A stretch of DNA of 64,000 nt from contig JAUHYW010000042.1 in the NCBI GenBank assembly GCA_030426085.1, positions 1 to 64,000 of the forward strand. The letters are read 5' to 3'. The notes under the pieces are model-generated. The model was not told where the DNA came from. It saw only the letters and a program-made list of their open reading frames with translations, and made no database searches. The position numbers and the translations under genes were made by a program. This document shows, piece by piece, positions 43,654 to 51,477 of this stretch (positions are counted from its first letter, which is position 1; each line of letters opens with the position of its first letter). This DNA comes from a bacterium (GTDB lineage Bacteria; Myxococcota_A; Bradymonadia; UBA7976; UBA1532).

Positions 43654-44361
43654 GTGCTCACGCCCATCGCCCCCGATGTCTGGGGCGCCGAGGATGATCT
43701 GTTCATGCCCGGCGGTCTGCACTTCCCGGTGCGCATGACCGTGGTCCGCCTGCCCGACGGCGGGCTCTGGCTGCACTCGCCGGTGCCGATCGACGACGCG
43801 CTCGCCGCCGAGTTGGACGCTCTGGGCCCGGTCCGGCACATCGTCGCGCCGAATGTCTTGCATCACCTGTACTTCGGCGACGCCGCCCGGCGGTATCCCG
43901 AGGCGATCACCTGGGGCGCGCCGGGGCTGGCGGCGAAGCGTGACGATCTCACCTTCGCCCGCACGCTGGGTGAGGCACAGCCGCCGTGGGGCGACGCCAT
44001 CGACAGCGTCTTCGTGGATGGTATCCCGTTCTGCAATGAGACCGTCTTCCTGCATCGGGCATCGGGCACGCTGCTGGTGACCGATCTGTTCTTCAACATC
44101 CAGCGCCCGGCCAACCTGCGCAGTCGCTTCTTCTTCTGGATGATGGGCCTCTTGCGGCGCCCGAAGCAGAGCCCGGTGCTGCGCTTGCAGACGAAGGACA
44201 AGGCGGGCGCGGCGGCGGCGTGTCGGCGGATCCTGGGGTGGTCTTTCGAGCGGGCGGTGCCGGCCCACGGGCCGGTCATCGGGGCGGACGCCCACCGGGT
44301 GGTGTCGACGGCGCTGGAAGGCATGATCGCCCGCGGTGGGCTGGCGCTCGCGGCGGGGTGA
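43654..44361 (+). CDS. DUF4336-type metallo-hydrolase-like protein
   Basis: The product (235 aa) follows AAGGAG; GTG 43654 gives MLTPIAPDVWGAED. The pattern of LWLHSPVPID, HIVAPNVLHHLYFGDAARRYP and RAVPAHGPVIG matches DUF4336 proteins related to the metallo-beta-lactamase fold, with HH and PAHG where metal ligands are expected. A hydrophobic FFFWMMGLL lies near 165. The substrate is unknown; detoxification is plausible given control by MarR. Confidence 0.7.
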   Translation: MLTPIAPDVWGAEDDLFMPGGLHFPVRMTVVRLPDGGLWLHSPVPIDDALAAELDALGPVRHIVAPNVLHHLYFGDAARRYPEAITWGAPGLAAKRDDLTFARTLGEAQPPWGDAIDSVFVDGIPFCNETVFLHRASGTLLVTDLFFNIQRPANLRSRFFFWMMGLLRRPKQSPVLRLQTKDKAGAAAACRRILGWSFERAVPAHGPVIGADAHRVVSTALEGMIARGGLALAAG

Positions 44362-44364
44362 GGG

Positions 44365-45726
44365 TCATTGGGGCCGGGCGGGCAGACCCGCGGGGGGCGT
44401 GCCGCCGCGGATGACGCGCCGGCCGTGGTGGGTGTCGACGAGGATGCCGACCTTCTGGAGGAACACTGTGGGCAGGGTGCCGCCGATCTGGACGAGCACG
44501 GCGTCGACCGGCAGCTCGACGGGGCCTTCGAGGGCGTCGAGGTGGGCTCGGCCGAAGTCGAGGCGGCGGACGGTGCTCTCGAGCAGCAGGTGGATCCGCC
44601 CGGCGGCGACCGCGGCCTCGAGCCGCCCCCGGGTCTCGGGGGCGACCCGGTGGAAGGCGGCCCCGCGATAGGACAGGGCGACCGTCGCGCCGTCGACGTC
44701 CGACAGCATCAGCGCCGACTCCACCGCCGAGTTGCCGCCGCCCACGACCAGCACCGCCTGCCCCGCGTAGCGCTCGGGATCGAGCAGCTTGTAGACGACG
44801 AAGCCCTGCTCCTCGCCGGGCACCCCCAGCTTGCGCGGCGTGCCCCGGCGGCCGACCGCCAGGATCACCCGCCGGGCGCTCAGCGTCTCCCCGCCCGCCA
44901 GCTCGATCTCGAAGTGCTCGGGGTGGGCCCGCACGTCGATGACCCGGGCCCGGCTGCGCACCGAGACGTGCTCGGCGGCGGCCTCCATGACGTCCATGAG
45001 CTGCTCTTTGGTGAGCTTGGGGCCGGGGACGGTCGGCATGCCGGGCATCTCGATGGGCCGGGTGAGGATGACCTTGCCCCGGGGGTAGCCGAGGACCGCG
45101 CCGCCGGGGTCGTCCTGCTCGCAGACGAGCACGTCGAGGCCGATGGACTGCGCCTCGCGGGCGGCCGAGAGGCCGGCCGGTCCGCCGCCGACGACGACGA
45201 GATCGCGCATGTCGCCCGGCGCCGGAGGCCGCCCTTCGAGCGAGCGGGCGACCGAGCGCGCCGCCTGCCGGCCCTGCTCGACGGCGTTGCGGATGAGGCC
45301 CATGCCGCCGACCTCGCCGGCGACGAACATGCCGGCGACGCTGGTCTCGAACGCGGGGTCGACCCGGGGGATGTCGACCCCCCGGCGGGCGGTGCCGAAG
45401 ACGAGGGTGATGGCCTCCATCGGGCAGGCGGCCTCGCAGGCGCCGTGACCGACGCAGGCCGAGCCGTTGATGATGCTGGCCCGGCCGTCGATGATCCCCA
45501 GGATGTTCTTCTCGGGGCAGGCCCGCACGCAGGCCCCGGAGCCGATGCAGCGGTCGGGGTCGATCCACGGGTGCAGCGAGACGGGCTCGGCGAGGCCGAG
45601 CTGTTCGGCCTGCTGCTTGAGGCCCCGCATCGTGCGTTCGCGGCTGCGGATGCGCCACTCGATGCCGCCGAAGAGCAGCAGCAGCGGGCCGAGGGCGATG
45701 GCGAGCAGGGCGTAGACGTCGTTCAT
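44365..45726 (-). CDS. FAD/NAD(P) oxidoreductase with two 4Fe-4S clusters
   Basis: The product (453 aa) has an N-terminal TM helix (LLAIALGPLLLLFGGIE), then two ferredoxin-type cysteine sets C-I-G-S-G-A-C-x3-C-P and C-V-G-H-G-A-C-x3-C-P. The rest is a two-dinucleotide-binding flavoprotein: VVVGGGPAGLSAA (FAD), VLVVGGGNSAVESA (NAD(P)). This is like the YpdA/thioredoxin-reductase-related electron transfer proteins. ATG 45726 follows GGGAGG. It could deliver electrons from NAD(P)H to a membrane or Fe-S partner. It ends 4 nt from the DUF4336 gene, convergently. Confidence 0.85.
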   Translation of the reverse strand: MNDVYALLAIALGPLLLLFGGIEWRIRSRERTMRGLKQQAEQLGLAEPVSLHPWIDPDRCIGSGACVRACPEKNILGIIDGRASIINGSACVGHGACEAACPMEAITLVFGTARRGVDIPRVDPAFETSVAGMFVAGEVGGMGLIRNAVEQGRQAARSVARSLEGRPPAPGDMRDLVVVGGGPAGLSAAREAQSIGLDVLVCEQDDPGGAVLGYPRGKVILTRPIEMPGMPTVPGPKLTKEQLMDVMEAAAEHVSVRSRARVIDVRAHPEHFEIELAGGETLSARRVILAVGRRGTPRKLGVPGEEQGFVVYKLLDPERYAGQAVLVVGGGNSAVESALMLSDVDGATVALSYRGAAFHRVAPETRGRLEAAVAAGRIHLLLESTVRRLDFGRAHLDALEGPVELPVDAVLVQIGGTLPTVFLQKVGILVDTHHGRRVIRGGTPPAGLPARPQ

Positions 45727-45796
45727 CGGGTCCTCCCGGGTCACCGGTTGAACCCGCGGGCGCGGGTGATCGGGCAGGGCGCGCCCGGCCGTCGGA

Positions 45797-46552
45797 TCAG
45801 GCGCTGAACTCGCCGCCGCTGATGTTGTAGGCCTGCCCGGTGATCATGCCCGCCTCGGGCCCGCACAGCCACGCGACGAGCGCGGCGACCTCGTCGGGCT
45901 TCACGAAGCGGCCGAGCGGGATGGCGGCCTCGGCGGCGCGGCGGACGGCGGCGGGCGCGTCGGCGCCGGCCTCGCGGGTGAGGTCGGCCCGGGCCATCTC
46001 GGTGTCGACCCAGCCGGGGCAGACGGCGTTGACGGTGATGCGGCGGGGGGCCAGCTCTTCGGCGACGCAGCGGGTGAGGCCGATCAGGCCGTGCTTGCTG
46101 GCGGCGTAGGCCGACTTGCCGGCCCGGCCGAGCTTGCCCAGGCCCGAGGCGATGGTGACGATCCGGCCGCCGTCGGCGACGCGGGGGCTCAGCGCGTGCA
46201 GGACGTGCATCGCGCCGGAGAGGTTGACGGCCAGCGTGTGGTGGAAGACGTGCACCGCCTCGGGCGCGTCGTGGGGCACGGTGTGGCAGACGCCGTGGTT
46301 GATCACGAGGGCCTGCACCCGGGGGATGGCGCCGAGGGCGTCGTCGACGGCGGCGGCGTCGGCCACGTCGAGGGGCAGGGGGGTGACCCGCGCCGGGGAT
46401 CGGGCGGCGAGGTCGGCCAGCGGCGCCGGGCGGCGGCCGATAGCGACGACGTGGTGCCCCCGATCGAGCAGGCGCTCGGCGACGCAGCGGCCGATGCCGG
46501 TGCCGGCCCCGGTGACGACGGCGATGGGTTCGAGGATGGCATCGAACGACAT
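45797..46552 (-). CDS. Short-chain dehydrogenase/reductase
   Basis: This is a 251-residue classical SDR: TGAGTGIG (about 14-21) binds the nucleotide, VINHG is the NxG-like motif, and S...YAASK (about 140-158) supplies catalytic Tyr and Lys. The charged residue after the first glycine motif (GRRPAPL) suggests NADP preference. It starts behind AAGGGA and is 9 nt from the stop of the cyclase-fusion gene on the same strand, so both may act in one pathway, for example oxidising or reducing a cyclitol ketone. Confidence 0.9.
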   Translation of the reverse strand: MSFDAILEPIAVVTGAGTGIGRCVAERLLDRGHHVVAIGRRPAPLADLAARSPARVTPLPLDVADAAAVDDALGAIPRVQALVINHGVCHTVPHDAPEAVHVFHHTLAVNLSGAMHVLHALSPRVADGGRIVTIASGLGKLGRAGKSAYAASKHGLIGLTRCVAEELAPRRITVNAVCPGWVDTEMARADLTREAGADAPAAVRRAAEAAIPLGRFVKPDEVAALVAWLCGPEAGMITGQAYNISGGEFSA

Positions 46553-46561
46553 GGGATCCCT

Positions 46562-48445
46562 TCAGCAGGCGATGCGGGCGACGTCGGCCGCGGCCCGGGT
46601 GGCGTCGATGGCTCGGGCGAGCACCGAGTCGGAGACCGGGATGGCATAGTCGCCGTCCACCGACCACAGCCGCCCGGGGCCCTCGACGAGCGCCATCCGG
46701 GTGCCTTCGGTCAGGTAGCGCTTGTTGTACTTGAGCCCTTCCATGATGTCTTCGGTCCGCATCTCGGCCGGGACCCGGGTGGGCAGGCCGTAGGCGGCGA
46801 TGAGCCGGTCGTGCAGAGCCACGGTGCGATCATCGCAGGCCCCAAGCAGGCGGGCGACCCGGGCGGCGACGGCCATGCCGATGGCGACGCACTCGCCGTG
46901 GCGCAGGCTGTAGCCCGAGAGGTGCTCGATGGGATGGCCCACGGTGTGCCCGTATTGCAGGACCATGCCTTCCCGGTGCTCCTGGGGGTCGGCGGCCATC
47001 ACCCCGCACTTGAGGCGGATGTTGCGCTCGATGACCGACTCGAGGAAGGCCGGATCGCGGCGCTTGCCCCGGTAGTCGAGCAGGCGCAGGAGGAAGTCGG
47101 CGTCCTGGGCCAGCGCGTGCTTGAGCACCTCGGCCAGCCCGTCGGGCACCGCGCGGCGGTCGAGCGTCTCGAGCACCTCGACGTCGACGATGATGCGCCG
47201 GGGGGCGTAGTAGGCCCCGATGAGGTTCTTGCCGTGGGCCCCGTTGACCCCCTGCTTGTGGCTGATGGCGGCGTCGCACTGGGCCATGACGGTGGTGGGC
47301 ACATGCACCAGCCGCACGCCGCGATAGAGGGTCGAGGCGAGCAGGCCGCAGACGTTGCACACCGCGCCGCCGCCGAGCGAGACGAGCACCGAGCGCTCGT
47401 CGAGGCCCGCGGAAAGGATGCGCTCGGCGAGGTGGGCGTAGTTGGCCAGCGTCTTGGACGACTCGCCGTCGGGCATCACCAGGGTGTTCACCGCGTAGCC
47501 CGCCGCTTCGAGCGGCCCGACGAACGCCTCGCCGTAGAGCCCGTGCACCGTCTCGTCGGTGAGCACGAAGACCGGCGAGCTGGCGCTCTCGGGCGGGATG
47601 ACCCCCGCGGCGACCGGATCGCGGACCGCGCCCCGGCGCACGACGATGTCGGTGGTGGTCGGGGCGCCGGTGACGAAGCGGTGGGTGGCCGGCGGCGGGG
47701 GCGGTACGTCGGGGCCGGCGAGGATGCGGGCCCGCCGCTGGCGGCGCAGGCGCATCTCGGCGTGCACCAGACCGGCGGGGGTGTCGACGTCGTCCCACCC
47801 GTGGTCGCCGGCAGGCAGGCCCCGGACCCGCCCCTCGCGGGCGAGCCGGTGCAGCGCGTGGCTCAGGTCGTCGCCGCCCTTGGCCGAGGCCGCGCGCAGG
47901 GCGTCGAAGAGGGCCGGATCGGCGAGGAAGAGGCCGCAGTCGATGGCGTCGCACGACGGCAGCGCCCGGCCGAAGGCGGTGGGGGACTCGGCGCCGCGCA
48001 CCTTGATGGCGTCGTCGAGGTCGAAGACCCGGTCGAGGTCGGTGTCGAGCACCGCGACCACGCCGCCGGGCGGCAGGCGGGCGGCGGCGATCTGCTCGAT
48101 GAGGGGGGCGTCGAAGACGTGGTCGGCCATGGCCAGGACGAAGGGGGCGTCGAAGGTGTCGCGGGCGGCGAGCAGCGACGAGGCGAGGCCCTCGGCCCAG
48201 CGGTCGTTGCGCACGAAGTCGACGGTGAGCGCCAGGGACGGGTGGTGGGTCAGGGCCCGCTCGATGCGATCGGCCTCATAGCCCAGCACGACGGTGGCGT
48301 GGGTGACGCCGACGGCGGCGAGCTGGGCCAGCAGCCGGACGATGACCGGCTCGCCGCCGACGTCGACGAGCGGCTTGGGGGTGCCGGGGCGGTCGAGGCG
48401 GGCGCCGCGGCCGGCGGCGGGGACGAGGGCGCGGGTGACGGGCAT
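46562..48445 (-). CDS. Fusion: inositol-phosphate cytidylyltransferase-like domain and sugar-phosphate cyclase
   Basis: This 627-residue fusion has an N-terminal nucleotidyltransferase domain: AAGRGARLDRPGTPKPL, MADHVFD and DDVDTPAGL match inositol-1-phosphate cytidylyltransferases. From about 265 on it is a dehydroquinate-synthase-like cyclase with VSLGGGAVCNVCG, HVPTTVMAQCDAAISHKQGVN, the metal glutamate in EVLKHAL, and GHTVGHPIEHLSG / RHGECVAIGMAVA. The cyclase half is of the DHQS/2-deoxy-scyllo-inosose/valiolone synthase superfamily. The two halves suggest making a carbocycle and activating it with CTP. ATG 48445 has GGAG upstream. Confidence 0.8.
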   Translation of the reverse strand: MPVTRALVPAAGRGARLDRPGTPKPLVDVGGEPVIVRLLAQLAAVGVTHATVVLGYEADRIERALTHHPSLALTVDFVRNDRWAEGLASSLLAARDTFDAPFVLAMADHVFDAPLIEQIAAARLPPGGVVAVLDTDLDRVFDLDDAIKVRGAESPTAFGRALPSCDAIDCGLFLADPALFDALRAASAKGGDDLSHALHRLAREGRVRGLPAGDHGWDDVDTPAGLVHAEMRLRRQRRARILAGPDVPPPPPATHRFVTGAPTTTDIVVRRGAVRDPVAAGVIPPESASSPVFVLTDETVHGLYGEAFVGPLEAAGYAVNTLVMPDGESSKTLANYAHLAERILSAGLDERSVLVSLGGGAVCNVCGLLASTLYRGVRLVHVPTTVMAQCDAAISHKQGVNGAHGKNLIGAYYAPRRIIVDVEVLETLDRRAVPDGLAEVLKHALAQDADFLLRLLDYRGKRRDPAFLESVIERNIRLKCGVMAADPQEHREGMVLQYGHTVGHPIEHLSGYSLRHGECVAIGMAVAARVARLLGACDDRTVALHDRLIAAYGLPTRVPAEMRTEDIMEGLKYNKRYLTEGTRMALVEGPGRLWSVDGDYAIPVSDSVLARAIDATRAAADVARIAC

Positions 48446-48602
48446 CGGCTGGCTCCAGGTGCGGTGGCGGGTCGCCGGACCTCTTCTCAAGAAGCGTGCC
48501 GGTCGCCGAGGGCCATCGGGCCGTGGGGGGTCGGGGGTGGCGTGCTCCGGGCGCTGGCGGAGGTGGAGCAGGCGTGCTCCCCGGATCGAGGCGAGCGCGG
48601 GC

Positions 48603-50306
48603 TCATGGCGGGGTATGGGCCGGCATCGCCCGGTCGGCTTTGCGGGCGACGGGGCGCCAGAGCGGGTCGCCGTTCGGGTCGAGGGCGTAGAGCGCCTCGC
48701 CGACCCCCAGGTACAGGCCGCCCGAGGTCCAGGCCAGCCCGGTGACCCGCCCCGCGTCGCGGGCGGTGAAGTCGAGGCGTCGGCGGTCGCCGGTGGCGAC
48801 GTCGATCAGGACGACCCCGCCCCGCGGCCCGTCGAAGGCCTCGGCCAGCGCGAGCCGGCGCCCGTCGGGTGAGAACGCGGCCGGGCCGGCCCAGCGGGGC
48901 GCGGGGCCTTCCGGCGGGGCGGCGGTCTCGGCGGCGGCGAGGGCGGCGTCGAGGTCGTCGGCGATGTGCGCCGTGCCGCAGCCCGGTCGATCGGCGGTCC
49001 GGCAGTGGTGGCGCAGGACGGCGGCGCGCCCGGCGGTGAGCGCGAGGCCGGCGGCGCGCTCGGTGTGGGCCCGCACGCCGCCGTCGAGGGTGCGCACCAC
49101 CCAGATCGAGGGGCGCCCGGCGGCGGGGGAGACCTCGAGCGCGACGAGCCCGCCCGCCGGATCGAGCCCGGCGATGCGGGCGTCGGCGGTCTCGGCGACC
49201 AGCTCGCCAGCGCCCGGGCGGCCCCGGGTCAGCTCGACCGCCGAACGCTCGCCGCCCGGGTCGGCGGTCACCAGCCGCACCGCGCCCTCGGTGCGGGGGC
49301 CGGGGCCGTCGATGACCGTGACGAGCCATCGGCCGGGGCCGGCCGCGGCGATGGAGGTGGCGCAGGCGTCGGGGCGGGCGTGGAAGACGATGCGCTCCTC
49401 GCCGTCGGCCAGCCACCAGCCCTTGCAGTTGCGCACGAAGAGCACGCCGTCGGGCGGCACCTCGGATGGGAGGGGGTCGGCGGTCAGCCACCACGCGACG
49501 CCGCCGATGGCGCTGGCCAGAGCCAGCAGGATGACAGCGCCGAAGGCGGTCGAGGTCGCGCCGGCGGCGGGCTGCGGCTCGGGCGCGCCCTTGGACCTCG
49601 GCTCCGGCTCGGACCTCGGCTGTGCTTTGGACCTCGGCTTTGCCGTGGACCTCGTCTTGGACTTCGCTCCAGGCTTGGACTTCGCCTTGGGCTTGGGGGG
49701 CGGCTCCGGCTGCGATTCGGGCTCCGGCTGCGCTTCCGGCTCCGGTTCTGGTCCTGGCTCCGGCTTCGGCTCGGGCGGGGCTTCGGGCTCGGGCGTCGGC
49801 TCATCGGCCGCCGTCGCCGGGACCGCGTCCCCGCCGGGCAGCGGCGTCGGCGGCACCCGCTCTCCGAGCGCGTCGGCGGGCAGCGCTTCGCCCCGATCGC
49901 TGTCGGCGGTGGTGAACACCTTGGGATCACCCAAGATGACCGCGCCCCCGATCAGCGCGGGGCGCAGCATCGGGATGCCGGCCCGGGCCTCGCGGCGGTC
50001 GCGATACAGATCGCGGGTGACGACGCAGCCCTCGAGTCGCCGGGCGGCGTCGAGGATGTAGGCGTCGGCGTCCTCGTCGGCCGGCGCCTCGACCAGCGCC
50101 CCGGCGGTGGTGCGCCGCTGGTGCTCGGCCTTGTCCCGCTCGTCGAGTCGGTGGCGCAGGGACGCGTCGCACACCGCGATGACCTTGCACCCCGGCCACT
50201 CGGCGCGCAGCGCGTCGGCGATGGCATCCACCGGGGCCAGCGCCGGGCCGTCGCCCGGGCCGAGCCACGCGAGGTTGCTGCCGTCGAGGATGAAGGTGGC
50301 GCTCAT
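48603..50306 (-). CDS. NYN/Zc3h12a-like RNase domain, TM helix and beta-propeller
   Basis: The 567-residue product starts with FILDGSNLAWL; D8, D47 (AVCDASL), the D79-D81 region (DADAYIL) and D98 (TRDLYRD) form the acidic set of NYN/PIN RNases of the Zc3h12a type. A Pro/Glu-rich then Lys/Ser/Arg-rich linker (about 165-250) leads to a TM helix (about 251-272, VILLALASAIGG). A C-terminal ~290-residue repeat region (GLVALEVSP, GVVLIDVATGDRRRL, GLYLGVGEALYALD) looks like a beta-propeller outside the membrane. The sensor-plus-nuclease topology is inferred from the order. No close family is known to me. Confidence 0.75.
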   Translation of the reverse strand: MSATFILDGSNLAWLGPGDGPALAPVDAIADALRAEWPGCKVIAVCDASLRHRLDERDKAEHQRRTTAGALVEAPADEDADAYILDAARRLEGCVVTRDLYRDRREARAGIPMLRPALIGGAVILGDPKVFTTADSDRGEALPADALGERVPPTPLPGGDAVPATAADEPTPEPEAPPEPKPEPGPEPEPEAQPEPESQPEPPPKPKAKSKPGAKSKTRSTAKPRSKAQPRSEPEPRSKGAPEPQPAAGATSTAFGAVILLALASAIGGVAWWLTADPLPSEVPPDGVLFVRNCKGWWLADGEERIVFHARPDACATSIAAAGPGRWLVTVIDGPGPRTEGAVRLVTADPGGERSAVELTRGRPGAGELVAETADARIAGLDPAGGLVALEVSPAAGRPSIWVVRTLDGGVRAHTERAAGLALTAGRAAVLRHHCRTADRPGCGTAHIADDLDAALAAAETAAPPEGPAPRWAGPAAFSPDGRRLALAEAFDGPRGGVVLIDVATGDRRRLDFTARDAGRVTGLAWTSGGLYLGVGEALYALDPNGDPLWRPVARKADRAMPAHTPP

Positions 50307-50331
50307 CGTGATCGGCGGGGGGATCCTGGCA

Positions 50332-50337
50332 TAGTCT
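50332..50337 (+). promoter_or_regulatory. -10-like TAGTCT upstream of zinc-ribbon-like gene
   Basis: TAGTCT, with GCA before and GATG after, precedes ATG 50360 by 22 nt. It sits between the divergent NYN gene and this gene. Confidence 0.35.
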
Positions 50338-50359
50338 GATGCCGGTGGAGGAGGACGCG

Positions 50360-50881
50360 ATGAGCACGGACGAAGCGCTCGGGGCGCTGCGCGAGGCGTT
50401 CGCCGAGTCGCTTGAGGCGGGTCATCGGTGGTGGCGGCGGGCCGAGGCGCAGGCCGACTCGGCGACGCTGGCCCGATGGGCCGCCGCGGCGCTGACGGCG
50501 ATGGGTCCCGACGACGGCATATCGTGGGGCATGCGGGCGTGCGATGTGTTGCGGCGGCACGGCGGCGCGTCCGAGATCGAGCCCCTGCGCGCCGCGCGCC
50601 CCGGGTTGCCCGCTCGCAAGGCCCTGCGCGACTGGCGGCTGGAGGCCGATCGGGCGCTGGCGGTCATCGAGGCCCGCGCCGCCGGGCGATGCACATGCGA
50701 GGCCGAGGCGCGCCACGGGGCGCCCGTCGCCGGGCCGCGATGGCAGGTGGAGGGTGAAGCGGTCGATCGGGCGGCCTACGCGATCATCCATGAGGTGCGT
50801 TGCGTGCCCTGCGGCCGCCGCTATCGGGTGGAGCGGCAGGAGGGCTACCACTATCCGGTCTTCCGTTGGGCGAAGCTGTAG
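50360..50881 (+). CDS. Hypothetical protein with C-terminal zinc-ribbon-like cysteines
   Basis: ATG 50360 is preceded by GGAGGAGG and preferred over ATG 50339. The protein (173 aa) has an Ala/Arg-rich helical N-terminus (EALGALREAFAESLEAGHRWW) and two cysteine pairs, CTC near 118 and CVPC near 154, which may bind zinc. The family is not recognised. Confidence 0.65.
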   Translation: MSTDEALGALREAFAESLEAGHRWWRRAEAQADSATLARWAAAALTAMGPDDGISWGMRACDVLRRHGGASEIEPLRAARPGLPARKALRDWRLEADRALAVIEARAAGRCTCEAEARHGAPVAGPRWQVEGEAVDRAAYAIIHEVRCVPCGRRYRVERQEGYHYPVFRWAKL

Positions 50882-50901
50882 CGCGGCTTCGCGCCGGGGG
50901 T

Positions 50902-51339
50902 TCAGGCGCCGATCCAGCGCCAGGCCCGCTCGCCGTCGATGGTGAGCTTCTCGAAAGGGACCCGGGCCCCCCGGGCCGGCGCCCACCGGCCGATGGCACC
51001 GGTGATGCCGCCGATGCGCTTGTTCTTCCTGATGCCCAGCGCGTCGGCCGCCTCGCTGATGGTGAGCGTGCCGACCTTCTCGAGCAGGGTGAGGAACTGC
51101 TGAGACGGCTGGGGGAGCTGGGCGAAGAAGGCCTCGTAGGCCGAGCGGGGATCGGCGGCGGGCGCCGGGGCGGCGGCTCTGGCGGGCGGCGCCTTCGCCT
51201 TGCGGGCCGCGGCCCGGCGCGGGGCCTTGCGGGCTTCGAAGCCTTCGATGGCGAGCATCACCGCGGCGACGGCCTGGGCGACGTGGGGATCCCGCAAACG
51301 GGCGGGATCGATTTCGAGCGTGATCGACGTCGTCGACAT
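50902..51339 (-). CDS. Hypothetical protein, winged-helix-like
   Basis: The 145-residue product begins with a short beta-type stretch (TSITLEIDPARL), then a helical Ala/Lys-rich linker and a C-terminal ~75 residues with LLEKVGTLTISEAADALGIRKNKRIGGITGAIGRW that fit a winged helix-turn-helix. GGAG precedes ATG 51339. The upstream region to 51477 has AT-rich, partly palindromic motifs (TTGAGTCAT and ATGCGTCAA). It may be a regulator; no family is assigned. Confidence 0.55.
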   Translation of the reverse strand: MSTTSITLEIDPARLRDPHVAQAVAAVMLAIEGFEARKAPRRAAARKAKAPPARAAAPAPAADPRSAYEAFFAQLPQPSQQFLTLLEKVGTLTISEAADALGIRKNKRIGGITGAIGRWAPARGARVPFEKLTIDGERAWRWIGA

Positions 51340-51477
51340 GGGGATGACTCCGCTGTGACCGGACGGAATGGCGACCCAATTTGAGTCATGCGCCCCAATG
51401 CGTCAATAGGCAATCGACACGCGGGCGATATTCCGTATTGGACCGGGCGGCCCGCCGGGCATGGGATGGCGCCACGC

